Assembly (NCBI GenBank): GCA_964247755.1
Contig: CAXTVX010000002.1
Span: 62,001-126,000 of the forward strand
Origin: Lichenicola sp964247755
GTDB taxonomy: Bacteria > Pseudomonadota > Alphaproteobacteria > Acetobacterales > Acetobacteraceae
Direction of reading: 5' to 3'
Length of the DNA stretch: 64,000 bases
The notes below the pieces were generated by a model, which had not been told where the DNA came from, did no database searches, and was given only the letters and a program-made list of their open reading frames with translations. This document shows positions 36,270 to 44,714 of the stretch, piece after piece. The translations under genes and the position numbers were made by a program. Position 1 is the first letter of the stretch. Each line of letters starts with the position of its first letter.

Positions 36270-37283
36270 TCACGGCCGCCACTGCACCGCGCCGATCCGG
36301 CGGGCACCGGTCGCCAGCATCACCAGGCGGTCCAGGCCGAGCGCGATCCCGGCGCAGGGCGGCAGGTGATGAAGGGCTGCGAGCAGCGCCTCGTCCATCG
36401 GCCAGTCGGTCGCGGGGTCGTAGCCGGGCAGCGTAGCCCGGCGGGCGCGGTCGGCGGCGAAGCGCTGCCGCTGCTCGGCCGGGTCGGTCAGCTCCTCGAA
36501 CGCGTTGGCGAGCTCGATCCCGGCGGCGTAGAGCTCGAACCGGAGCGCCGCCCGGTCGTCGGCGGGGTCCCGCCTGGCCAGCGCCGCCTGCGCCGCCGGC
36601 CAGTGGGTGAGAAAGGTCGGGCTGCCGCGGCCGATCGCCGGCTCCACCCGCTCCAGCAGCAGCCGGAAGAACAGGTCCTCCCAGCTCTCGCCGTCACGCA
36701 GCGCCGCGCCCGCCGCCGCCGCCAACGCTGGGGCGTCGTCCTGGGTGGCCAGCACGTCGGCACCGACGTGGCGGTGGAACGCGTCGGCCACCGTCAGGCG
36801 TTCGAACCGCCGGTCGAGCCGGACCGTGATCCCGTTCCAGTCCAGCGCCGGCGGCAGCAGGCGCTGCAGCAGGCACTCGGTCTCGTCGAGCAGCGATCGG
36901 AGGTCGGCGCCGGGGCGGTACCATTCCAGCAGGGTGAACTCCGGGGCGTGCAGCGCGCCGTCCTCGTTGTTGCGCCACACGCGGGCCAGCTGGAACACCG
37001 GCAACCCGGTCGCGGCGACGATGCGCTTCATCGCGAACTCGGGGCTGGTGTGCAGCCACAGCTTCTCCCGGCCGCCGTCCGGCCGTTCCAGCACGGTGCG
37101 GAACGGGCGGAGGTGCACCTCTTCGCCCGGGGTCGGCACCAGGTACGGCGTGTCCACCTCCAGGTAGCCGCGCCCCTCGAAGAAGGCGCGCACACCGCGG
37201 ACCATCTGGCCCCGCCGACGCAGCAGAGGCAGGCGGTCGGAAAGGCTGGGCAGGCGGTCGGGCGTTGCGTGAACGGCGTTCAT
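36270..37283 (-). CDS. epmA: EF-P (R)-beta-lysine ligase
   Basis: Lysyl-tRNA-synthetase paralogue without anticodon domain that attaches (R)-beta-lysine to EF-P. 337 residues, class-II synthetase core: motif 2 FQLARVWRNNEDGALHAPEFTLLEWYRPG, then FELYAAGIELANAFEELTD and motif 3 GIALGLDRLVMLATGA. It is divergent from epmB with 50 bases between the starts. The first codons contain a TGAACGGCGTTCA palindrome. Confidence 0.94.
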   Translation of the reverse strand: MNAVHATPDRLPSLSDRLPLLRRRGQMVRGVRAFFEGRGYLEVDTPYLVPTPGEEVHLRPFRTVLERPDGGREKLWLHTSPEFAMKRIVAATGLPVFQLARVWRNNEDGALHAPEFTLLEWYRPGADLRSLLDETECLLQRLLPPALDWNGITVRLDRRFERLTVADAFHRHVGADVLATQDDAPALAAAAGAALRDGESWEDLFFRLLLERVEPAIGRGSPTFLTHWPAAQAALARRDPADDRAALRFELYAAGIELANAFEELTDPAEQRQRFAADRARRATLPGYDPATDWPMDEALLAALHHLPPCAGIALGLDRLVMLATGARRIGAVQWRP

Positions 37284-37333
37284 GCGGCGAGGTCCGGTTG
37301 CGGGGGGTGGCCTACCGGCAGTACAGCCCGGCC

Positions 37334-38368
37334 ATGGACGCGTCGATCAGAACCACCGCAGCGCTGATCGAGGCCGGCCTGGCCGAGGAGCGCGACCGCA
37401 CCGCGCTGGACGCGGTGGCCGCCCGCTATGCGACCGCGATCCCGCCTGCGTTCCGGGCGCTGGTCGCCTCCCCGGACGATCCGATCGGGCTGCAGGTGGT
37501 GCCGCACCCGTCCGAGCTCCTGGCGGCGCCGCACGAGCTGTCGGACCCGATCGGCGACGACCGGTTCTCGCCGGTGCCGGGGATCGTGCACCGCTACCCG
37601 GACCGCGCGCTGCTCAAGCCGCTGCTGGTATGCCCGGTGTATTGCCGGTTCTGCTTCCGGCGCGAGCATGTCGGGCCGGGCGGCGGGCTGCTGGACGAGG
37701 CGGCGCTGGAGCGGGCGCTGCACTGGCTCGGTTCCCATCCTGAGATCGGCGAGGTGATCCTGACCGGCGGCGACCCGCTGATGCTGTCGCCGCGCCGGCT
37801 CGGCCACATCCTGCGGGCGCTGGAGGCGATGGCGCACGTGCACACGATCCGCCTGCACTCCCGGGTGCCGGTGGCGGACCCGGAGCGGGTCACCGAAGCA
37901 CTGGCCGCCACCCTCGACAGCGACAAGGCCCTGTGGCTGGTGCTGCACGCCAACCACGCCAGCGAGCTGACCGCGCCAGCACGAGCGGCGCTGCGCCGGG
38001 TGCAGGGCCGCGCGGTGCCGGTGCTGGGACAGTCGGTGCTGCTGCGCGGCGTCAACGACAGCGAGGCGGCGCTGGAAGCGCTGTTCCGGGCGATGGTGCA
38101 GGCGCGGGTGAAGCCGTACTACCTGCACCAGCTCGACCCGGCCCCCGGCACCGCGCGGTTCGGCGTGCCGATCGCGGAAGGCAGGCGGCTGCTGGCGGGG
38201 CTGCGCGGCCGCGTCACCGGTCTAGCCTGGCCGACCTATGTGCTCGACATCCCCGGCGGACACGGCAAGGTGCCGATCGGGCCGGACTATCTCGGGCCGG
38301 ACGGCGGCTCGGTGCGCGACCCCGGGGGCACGTCCCACGTTCTTGCGACGGGGGCGCGGGAGGGCTAG
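37334..38368 (+). CDS. epmB: EF-P beta-lysylation protein EpmB (lysine 2,3-aminomutase-like)
   Basis: Radical-SAM enzyme converting (S)-alpha-lysine to (R)-beta-lysine for EF-P. 344 residues; the CxxxCxxC motif is CPVYCRFCFRR (Cys100, 104, 107), followed by GEVILTGGDPLML and ALWLVLHANHASEL. The PLP-binding Lys is probably in the region YLHQLDPAPGTARF. ATG 37334. epmB is followed by efp after 30 bases, so enzyme and target are cotranscribed. Confidence 0.93.
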   Translation: MDASIRTTAALIEAGLAEERDRTALDAVAARYATAIPPAFRALVASPDDPIGLQVVPHPSELLAAPHELSDPIGDDRFSPVPGIVHRYPDRALLKPLLVCPVYCRFCFRREHVGPGGGLLDEAALERALHWLGSHPEIGEVILTGGDPLMLSPRRLGHILRALEAMAHVHTIRLHSRVPVADPERVTEALAATLDSDKALWLVLHANHASELTAPARAALRRVQGRAVPVLGQSVLLRGVNDSEAALEALFRAMVQARVKPYYLHQLDPAPGTARFGVPIAEGRRLLAGLRGRVTGLAWPTYVLDIPGGHGKVPIGPDYLGPDGGSVRDPGGTSHVLATGAREG

Positions 38369-38398
38369 AAGCCCGTCCTTGCAATCAAGGCGCGTTTC

Positions 38399-38965
38399 AT
38401 GAAGCAGCAGGCCAACCTGATCCGTGCCGGCCAGGTGATCGAGCACGATGGCCGCCGCTGGACCGTGCTGAAGCAGCAGATCATCACCCCGGGCAAGGGC
38501 GGCGCCTTCATCCAGGTGGAGATGCGCGACCTCAAGACCGGCAACAAGACCAACGAGCGCTGGCGTACTGCGGACACCGTCGAGCGGCTGATGACCGAGG
38601 ACAAGGAGTACACCTACTCCTACACCGACGGCACCAACCTGGTGCTGATGGACCCCGAGACCTACGAGCAGGCGATGATCCCGACCGCCATCCTGGGCGA
38701 GGGCACGGCATTCCTGCAGGACAACATGAAGGTGAACGTGAAGCTGGTCGAGGGCGACCCGGTCGGCATGGAGCTGCCGCCGCACGTGATCCTGGAGATC
38801 GTCGAGGCCGATCCGGTGGTGAAGGGGCAGACGGCCTCGTCCTCGTACAAGCCGGCCAGGCTGTCGAACGGGGTCAAGACCATGGTGCCGCCGTTCATTG
38901 AGGCCGGCGAGCGGATCGTGGTGCGCACCGACGACGCCAGCTACGTGGAACGCGCGAAGGGGTAG
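38399..38965 (+). CDS. efp: translation elongation factor P
   Basis: 188 residues. It binds between P- and E-sites and relieves stalling at poly-proline. The modified lysine is Lys33 in the loop TPGKGGAF. The KOW-like N-domain and two OB folds are complete (VEGDPVGMELPPHVILEIVEAD, KTMVPPFIEAGERIVV). Cotranscribed after epmB, with epmA divergent: the full lysylation set apart from EpmC. Confidence 0.97.
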   Translation: MKQQANLIRAGQVIEHDGRRWTVLKQQIITPGKGGAFIQVEMRDLKTGNKTNERWRTADTVERLMTEDKEYTYSYTDGTNLVLMDPETYEQAMIPTAILGEGTAFLQDNMKVNVKLVEGDPVGMELPPHVILEIVEADPVVKGQTASSSYKPARLSNGVKTMVPPFIEAGERIVVRTDDASYVERAKG

Positions 38966-38971
38966 CCCGCC

Positions 38972-39820
38972 GTGCCGCAGCGCCTTTCCCCGGTCATGAC
39001 GGTGATGCAGAACGCCGCCCAGAAGGCGGCCAAGCGGCTGCTGCGCGACTTCAACGAGGTCGAGCAGCTGCAGGTCAGCATCAAGGGGCCGGGCGACTTC
39101 GTCAGCCAGGCGGACCTGCGCGCCGAGGCCATCATCCGCGAGGAGCTGGCCCGGGCGCGCCCCGGCTATGCCTTCCTGATGGAGGAAGGCGGTGCCAGCG
39201 GCTCGGAGAACTGGGCCTGGCGCTGGGTGGTGGACCCGCTGGACGGCACCACCAACTTCCTGCACGGCATCCCGCATTGGGCGATCAGCATCGCCCTGCA
39301 GAAGCGCCTGCCCGATGGAAGCGCGGAGCTGGCGGCGGGGGTGGTGTACAACCCGGCCGGCAACGAGATGTTCTGGGGCGAGAAGGGGTCGGGCGCGTTC
39401 CTGAACGAGCGGCGCCTGCGCGTGTCGGCGCGTCGCGAGATGGTGGACTCGCTGTTCTCCACCGGCATCCCGTTCGCGGTCAGCCCGTCCTCGCGCCGGC
39501 TGCCGTTCGCCCGCATGCTGGGCGCCCTGATGCCCCAGGTGGCGGGCATACGCCGGTTCGGCTCCGCCTCGCTGGACCTGTGCTGGGTCGCGGCCGGCCG
39601 CACCGAAGGGTTCTGGGAGCTGGGGCTGAAGCCGTGGGACTGCGCGGCCGGCATCCTGATCGTGCGCGAGGCGGGCGGCTACGTCACCGACCCGCAGAAC
39701 CACGAGACGCAGGCGATGGACGCCGACTGCAACGTGGTCGCCGGCAACACCTACCTGCATCCCAAGCTGCGCGAGATCGTGCAGGCCGGCCTGTCCGGCA
39801 CCGCCGCACCGGCGTCCTGA
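38972..39820 (+). CDS. inositol monophosphatase family protein
   Basis: 282 residues, Mg-dependent sugar/inositol phosphatase fold: VSQADLRAEAIIREEL, EEGG (motif 1), WVVDPLDGTTNFLHGIPHWAISIAL and the metal site WDCAAGILIVREAGG. Bacterial relatives include SuhB-type IMPases and fructose/histidinol phosphatases. GTG 38972 has AAGGGG upstream; ATG 38996 would remove eight residues. Six bases after efp, so probably in its operon. Confidence 0.9.
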   Translation: MPQRLSPVMTVMQNAAQKAAKRLLRDFNEVEQLQVSIKGPGDFVSQADLRAEAIIREELARARPGYAFLMEEGGASGSENWAWRWVVDPLDGTTNFLHGIPHWAISIALQKRLPDGSAELAAGVVYNPAGNEMFWGEKGSGAFLNERRLRVSARREMVDSLFSTGIPFAVSPSSRRLPFARMLGALMPQVAGIRRFGSASLDLCWVAAGRTEGFWELGLKPWDCAAGILIVREAGGYVTDPQNHETQAMDADCNVVAGNTYLHPKLREIVQAGLSGTAAPAS

Positions 39821-39888
39821 GCGGCGGCTTCGGCGGACGACGCGGGCGCGGTTGAGCGGCCGGCGTGGGTCGTCTACGGTCCGGCGCA

Positions 39889-40704
39889 ATGCGCATCCAT
39901 CGTCCCGTGCCTGCCCTGCCGTCGACCGGCTTGCTCCTGGTCGCAGTGCTAGGTGCGGGCATCGTGCCGGCAGCCGCCCAGGTCACCACCAGCCAGGGCG
40001 CGCTCGACAGCCTCGGCACGCAGGCGCCGCCGGCGCACGCCAGCGCACCGCCCGGCCATCGCGCCGCGCACCCCCAGCATCGGGCGGCACGCACCCAGGC
40101 CGGCGGCACGCATGCGACGGCGCAGGGCCAGGTACAGACCCGGGCACAGGCCAAGGCGCAGGCCCAGGCACGGGCCGCCGCTCATGCGCCGCCCGCCACC
40201 ATTCCCCCCGCACCGCCGCCGCCGCCGGTGTTCCGCGCGCCCGTGATCAACGTGCCGCTGCATCCGCCGCCGCCGCCGCCGCCGGTCGTGGTGGTGCAGA
40301 CCGCCCCCGGCGCCGTGTCGCCGATCGACGGCGGCACCCGGATCAGCTTCGGTGCAGGCGTCGCCGACGTGAACCCCGCGACCATGCAGGGGCTGCACGA
40401 CTTCGCCAGCCGGATGAAGGCCGACCCGGCGGCACGCGCCGACCTCGACGCGATGAGCAGCGGCGCACCGGACGACCCGTCGACGCCGCGCCGGCTGGCG
40501 CTGGCGCGCGGCCTGGCGGCGCGTGCGGTGCTGATCAACGACGGGATCGCCTCGACCCGCATCTACGTGCGGGTGATGGACGTGCCGGCAGCGGGCGACG
40601 CATCCGTGCCGCCCGACCGGGTCGACCTGCTGTTGTCGCCCATACCCGGAAGCGACACCACGATCCCGGCGCCGATGCCGGTCGCCAAAGGTCCCGCACC
40701 ATGA
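39889..40704 (+). CDS. exported Pro/Ala-rich protein with OmpA-like C-terminal domain
   Basis: 271 residues. A Sec signal peptide (LLLVAVLGAGIVPAAAQ) is followed by a disordered Ala/Gln/His/Pro region (about 60-140, with poly-Pro). The C-terminal domain (about 150-250) resembles a degenerate OmpA/peptidoglycan-binding fold: RISFGAGVADVNPATMQGLHDFA and LALARGLAARAVLINDGIASTRIYVRVMD. The next gene starts inside its stop codon (ATGA), so it is coupled to the MotA/TolQ-like gene. Confidence 0.75.
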   Translation: MRIHRPVPALPSTGLLLVAVLGAGIVPAAAQVTTSQGALDSLGTQAPPAHASAPPGHRAAHPQHRAARTQAGGTHATAQGQVQTRAQAKAQAQARAAAHAPPATIPPAPPPPPVFRAPVINVPLHPPPPPPPVVVVQTAPGAVSPIDGGTRISFGAGVADVNPATMQGLHDFASRMKADPAARADLDAMSSGAPDDPSTPRRLALARGLAARAVLINDGIASTRIYVRVMDVPAAGDASVPPDRVDLLLSPIPGSDTTIPAPMPVAKGPAP

Positions 40705-41858
40705 CCCGCCCGACCACCTACGTGCTTCGCATGCTGCTGTTCCTGCTGGTGGTGGCCGCAGTGGTCGCCTTTCTGTATCCGACGCTGCTGGGGGCGTTCC
40801 AGAACAACCCGGTGCTGGACGGGCTGATCCTGGCGGTGCTGGGGCTCGGCATCGTCTGGAACCTGGTGATGGTGCTGCGGCTGTCTCCGGAGGTGCGCTG
40901 GATCGAGACGCTGCGCCAGCCGCGCGCCGGGCTGGCGCCGCCGCGGCCGCCGACCCTGCTGGCGCCGATGGCGTCCATGCTAGCCAGCCGCAACCGCGCC
41001 GACCGGCTGGTACTGTCGACGCCCGCCACCCGGGCGCTGCTGGACAGCCTGTCGTCGCGGCTGGACGAGAGCCGCGAGCTGTCGCGCTACATGACCGGGC
41101 TGCTGATCTTCCTGGGCCTGCTCGGCACCTTCTGGGGGCTGCTGCGCACGGTGCACTCGATCGGCGGCGTGATCTCCACCCTGTCGGTGGGCTCGGGCGA
41201 CGTGACCCAGATGTTCGACCAGCTCAAGGGCGGGCTGGCCGGGCCGCTCGCCGGCATGGGCACCGCGTTCTCGGCGTCGATGTTCGGGCTCGCGGGCTCG
41301 CTGGTGCTGGGCTTCCTCGACCTCACCGCCGGCCAGGCGCAGAACCGGTTCTTCAACGAGCTGGAGGAATGGCTGGCCGGGATCACCCGGTTCTCCTCAG
41401 GCTTCGCCGCCGCCGAGGGCGAGGCACCGATCCCGGCCTACGTGCAGGCGCTGCTGGAGCAGACGGCGGAGAACCTGGACGGGCTGCAGGGCGTGCTGTC
41501 ACGGGGCGAGGACGGGCGGATCGCGCACAACCAGACCATGGCGGCCCTCGCCGACCGGCTCGGCACCCTGACCGAGCTGCTTCGCGCCAACCAGCAGCTG
41601 ATGTTGCGGGTGGCGGAAAGCCAGCAGGCGATGCTGCCGGCGCTGACCAGGCTCGGCGACGGCGGCGGCAACGCGAGCGCGGGGCAGACGGAGCTGCGCG
41701 CCATCGAGCGGCTGCTGCAGCGCCTGCTGGCGGAGACCGAACAGGGCCGCAGCCAGAGCACGGCGGAGCTGCGCAACGAGCTGCGCGTGCTGACGCGCAC
41801 CGTCGCCGCCTCGGGCAGCCAGGCTGGCCCCTCCTTCAACCCGTCCGCCTCGCGATGA
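40701..41858 (+). CDS. MotA/TolQ/ExbB-like proton-channel protein with coiled-coil tail
   Basis: 385 residues with four predicted helices: about 10-32 and 40-60, then 130-150 (TGLLIFLGLLGTFWGLLRTV) and 178-205 (GLAGPLAGMGTAFSASMFGLAGSLVLGFLDL). The last two are the MotA/TolQ/ExbB core. The C-terminal 160 residues are helical and rich in Gln and Leu (LRANQQLMLRVAESQQAML), a coiled-coil tail absent from TolQ. It overlaps both neighbours by four bases and is followed by a MotB-like partner. No flagellar gene is nearby, so its use as a flagellar motor is doubtful. Confidence 0.8.
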   Translation: MTRPTTYVLRMLLFLLVVAAVVAFLYPTLLGAFQNNPVLDGLILAVLGLGIVWNLVMVLRLSPEVRWIETLRQPRAGLAPPRPPTLLAPMASMLASRNRADRLVLSTPATRALLDSLSSRLDESRELSRYMTGLLIFLGLLGTFWGLLRTVHSIGGVISTLSVGSGDVTQMFDQLKGGLAGPLAGMGTAFSASMFGLAGSLVLGFLDLTAGQAQNRFFNELEEWLAGITRFSSGFAAAEGEAPIPAYVQALLEQTAENLDGLQGVLSRGEDGRIAHNQTMAALADRLGTLTELLRANQQLMLRVAESQQAMLPALTRLGDGGGNASAGQTELRAIERLLQRLLAETEQGRSQSTAELRNELRVLTRTVAASGSQAGPSFNPSASR

Positions 41859-42835
41859 GGCGCCGCAGCACCCGGAGCAACGGGCTCGACGCCTGGCCCG
41901 GCTATGTGGACGCGCTGTCCACGCTGCTGATGGTGATCATCTTCGTGCTGCTGGTGTTCGTGCTGGCGCAGGCGTTCCTGTCGGTGACGCTGAGCGGCCG
42001 GACCACGGCGCTGGACCGGCTGTCGCGCGAGATGGCGCAGCTGAACCAGCTGCTGTCGCTGGAGAAGGGCCGCAGCCACACGCTGGAGCTGTCGGTGGCG
42101 ACGCTCAAGGCGGAGCACGCGCGGGACGCGGACGTCGCCTCCACCCTGTCCGCCGCGGTCGCCGCCGACGCGCTCAAGCTGTCGGCGCAGGACCGGCTGA
42201 CGGCGGATGCGCAGGGGCAGGTGACGCTGCTGAACCAGCAGCTGGCCGAGCTGCAGAAGCAGCTGACCGCGATCGCCCAGGCGCTGGACCTGTCGCAGAC
42301 GGCGGTGAAGGAACGCGACGTCCGGATCACTGACCTCGGCAACAAGCTGAACCTCGCCTTAGCCGACAAGGTTGAGGAACTGAAGCGCTACCGCAGCGAG
42401 TTCTTCGGCCGGCTGTCCAAGCTGCTGGCCGGGCGGCCGGGCATACGCGTGGTCGGCGACCGGTTCGTGTTCCAGAGCGAGGTGCTGTTCCCGATCGGCA
42501 GCGCCGAGCTGTCGCCCGCCGGGCGCGAGCAGATGACGCAGCTGGCGCGCACGCTGAAGGGGATCGCGGCCGAGATCCCGCCCGACCTGCCCTGGATCAT
42601 GCGGGTGGACGGGCATGCCGACCGGCAGCCGATCGCGCACAGCGCGTTCCCGAGCAACTGGGAGCTGTCGGCGGCGCGCGCCATCACCGTGGTCAAGCTG
42701 CTGATCGCCGAGGGGGTGAAGCCGCAGAACCTGGCTGCGACCGCGTTCTCGCAGTTCCAGCCGCTGGACGGCGGCGAGACGCCCGACGCGTTCGCCCGCA
42801 ACCGGCGCATCGAGCTGCGGTTGACCGACCGGTAG
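41855..42835 (+). CDS. MotB-like membrane protein with OmpA peptidoglycan-binding domain
   Basis: 326 residues. One N-terminal helix (about 17-43) with the proton-binding Asp candidate Asp19 in GYVDALSTLLMVIIF. A long coiled coil (about 50-180) precedes an OmpA-like domain (about 200-326) with SEVLFPIGSAELSPAGREQM and VDGHADRQPIAHSAFPSNWELSAARAITVV and the ending FARNRRIELRLTD. The fold and order match MotB/PomB/ZorB-type stators. It overlaps the MotA-like gene (ATGA). Together they should form a stator anchored to peptidoglycan. Confidence 0.85.
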   Translation: MRRRSTRSNGLDAWPGYVDALSTLLMVIIFVLLVFVLAQAFLSVTLSGRTTALDRLSREMAQLNQLLSLEKGRSHTLELSVATLKAEHARDADVASTLSAAVAADALKLSAQDRLTADAQGQVTLLNQQLAELQKQLTAIAQALDLSQTAVKERDVRITDLGNKLNLALADKVEELKRYRSEFFGRLSKLLAGRPGIRVVGDRFVFQSEVLFPIGSAELSPAGREQMTQLARTLKGIAAEIPPDLPWIMRVDGHADRQPIAHSAFPSNWELSAARAITVVKLLIAEGVKPQNLAATAFSQFQPLDGGETPDAFARNRRIELRLTDR

Positions 42836-42925
42836 GGGTTTGTCGCAGGTCGGCCCGCGTCGCCCGCGGCCTGCCGGGCCGCGCCGGCTTCTCCCGGTCC
42901 AGCCGTTGCGTCCCGGACCCGAAGC

Positions 42926-43507
42926 TCAGCTCCGGCCCGCCGCCCGCGCCGATACGCGCGCCAGGCGATCGACGACCGCGCGGAACGCGTCCTCGGTGCG
43001 TGCGGCGTGCTTGAGGCTCGAACCGGCGGTGGCCAGGAAAGCCGCGAAGCCGTCCGCACCGTCGAACGCCGTCAGGTCCGCACCGTCCTGCGCCGCCTCG
43101 CGACCACGTTGCGCGAGCAGCGCCGCGAACCCGGCATCGAGCCGGGCCACGGGGGCGGCGGTCAGTTCGGCGTCTAGTTCCAGCAGCTCAGCACCGTGCG
43201 GGGTCGTATGGAGCATGTGGAAGAAGCCGAGATCCCTGGCGAGCAGGGTCGCGGCGATGTTCTCCGACAGCGGCGCACCGGGAATCCAGGCCGCCTCCGC
43301 CCGGGCGAGCGCCTTGTCGACCAGCGACGACGCCAGCGCCGCGAAGAGCGCGGGCTTGTCGGGAACGCGGAGGTAGAGGGTCGCCCGCGCGATCCCTGCC
43401 TCGCGTGCGATGTCGGCCATGCTGGTGCGCTGGAAGCCGTGACGACCGAACAGCGTCAGGGCCGCCGCAAGAACACGCTTCAGATTCGGATCGGACGTAT
43501 TGGACAT
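42926..43507 (-). CDS. TetR/AcrR-family transcriptional regulator
   Basis: 193 residues: an N-terminal HTH (AALTLFGRHGFQRTSMADIAREAGIARATLYLRVPDKPALF) and a C-terminal ligand domain (TetR_C-type; AARDLGFFHMLHTTPHGAELLEL). Its ATG lies inside the AT-rich palindrome at 43504-43523, so autorepression is likely. Divergent from the SDR gene it probably controls. Confidence 0.9.
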   Translation of the reverse strand: MSNTSDPNLKRVLAAALTLFGRHGFQRTSMADIAREAGIARATLYLRVPDKPALFAALASSLVDKALARAEAAWIPGAPLSENIAATLLARDLGFFHMLHTTPHGAELLELDAELTAAPVARLDAGFAALLAQRGREAAQDGADLTAFDGADGFAAFLATAGSSLKHAARTEDAFRAVVDRLARVSARAAGRS

Positions 43508-43523
43508 ATTATGCTCAATATGT
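43504..43523. promoter_or_regulatory. TetR-type operator between tetR and the SDR gene
   Basis: ACATATT-ATGCTC-AATATGT: perfect 7-bp arms with a 6-bp spacer in a very GC-rich setting. It overlaps the tetR start codon and lies 31 bases before the SDR start. Confidence 0.7.
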
Positions 43524-43554
43524 ATAGATGCGTGCCTGGGACAGGGAGGGCGTC

Positions 43555-44598
43555 ATGGCCGCAGCCGACCACGTGCTGGTGACCGGTGGATCGGGATACA
43601 TCGCGAGCTTCTGCATCGCCCAGCTGCTTCGCGACGGGTCACGGGTCAGCACGACCGTCCGCAGCCGTGCACGCGAGGCGGGACTTCGCGCCGCGATCGG
43701 CAAGGTCGTGACGGCCGACGACAGGCTGGCGGTCGTGGTTGCCGACCTCGAGGCCGATGCCGGCTGGCGGGAGGCCTGTTCCGGCTGCTCCGGCGTGCTG
43801 CACGTCGCCTCGCCCTTCCCGGCGCGCAGCCCGAGGCACGACGACGAGCTGGTGCGGCCGGCCCGCGACGGTGCGCTCCGGGTGCTCGGCGCGGCCCGTG
43901 ACGCCAGCGTGCGGCGGGTGGTGATGACCTCGTCGACGGCCGCGGTTGCCTATGGCCATGGCGGACGGTCGCAGCCGTTCACGGAAGCGGACTGGTCCGA
44001 TCCGGGCGACCGCAGCGACAGCTCCGCCTATGAGCGGTCCAAGATGATCGCCGAGCGCGCCGCCTGGGACTGGCACGCCCGCGAGGGCGGCGCGCTGGAA
44101 CTCGTCACGGTGTGCCCCGGCGCGGTGATCGGCCCGGTGCTCGGTCGCGACTTCTCGCCCTCGCTCGACATCGTCAGGAAGCTGATGGACGGCTCGCTGC
44201 CCGGGCTGCCGCCGTTCGGCTGGCCGCTGGCCGACGTGCGCGACGTCGCGGACCTGCACGTCCGTGCGCTCCGCGCCCCGGATGCCGCCGGCCAGCGCTT
44301 CATCGGCGCCGGGGGGTTCTGCTGGATGGAGGACGTCGCGCGTGTGCTGCGCGACCATGTGCCGGAGGTGGCGGGCCGGGTTCCCGGGCGCCGCCTGCCG
44401 GGCTGGCTGGTGCGGCTGTCGTCGGCGTTCGACCCGGCGGTGCGCGGCCGGCTGTTCGAGCTCGGCAAGGAGCGGCCGGTGTCGGCGGAAAAGGCGAGGC
44501 GCGAGCTCGGCTGGGTGCCGCGGAGCAACGAGAGCGCGATCATCGACGCGGCACGCAGCCTGCTCGCGGAAGGTGTCGTCAAGCCCGTGGCGGCGTGA
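43555..44598 (+). CDS. extended short-chain dehydrogenase (dihydroflavonol-4-reductase-like)
   Basis: 347 residues. NAD(P) motif VLVTGGSGYIASF, then VVMTSSTAAVAYG, the catalytic YERSKMIAERAAW (Tyr-x3-Lys) and VCPGAVIGPVLGRDFSPS. Extended SDRs of this type reduce aldehydes or ketones. ATG 43555 has GGGAGGG upstream; 43528 would add nine residues. Controlled, by position, by the divergent TetR protein. Confidence 0.87.
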   Translation: MAAADHVLVTGGSGYIASFCIAQLLRDGSRVSTTVRSRAREAGLRAAIGKVVTADDRLAVVVADLEADAGWREACSGCSGVLHVASPFPARSPRHDDELVRPARDGALRVLGAARDASVRRVVMTSSTAAVAYGHGGRSQPFTEADWSDPGDRSDSSAYERSKMIAERAAWDWHAREGGALELVTVCPGAVIGPVLGRDFSPSLDIVRKLMDGSLPGLPPFGWPLADVRDVADLHVRALRAPDAAGQRFIGAGGFCWMEDVARVLRDHVPEVAGRVPGRRLPGWLVRLSSAFDPAVRGRLFELGKERPVSAEKARRELGWVPRSNESAIIDAARSLLAEGVVKPVAA

Positions 44599-44714
44599 CC
44601 GGGAGTCTCGTGGTTCGGCCGCAGGTCGGTAGCCCATCGGCAAGTCCCGTTGGCGGGGGTGCCTGCGAGGCCAGGAACCTGGCGGCCAGCGGGCGGCCGC
44701 CGAACGGGGCGGGC

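Noticed and set aside
40701..42835. The MotA-like/MotB-like pair as ZorA/ZorB of a Zorya anti-phage system
   Set aside because: No ZorC, ZorD or ZorE follows, and the partner upstream is an exported OmpA-like protein. The setting is housekeeping, not a defence island.
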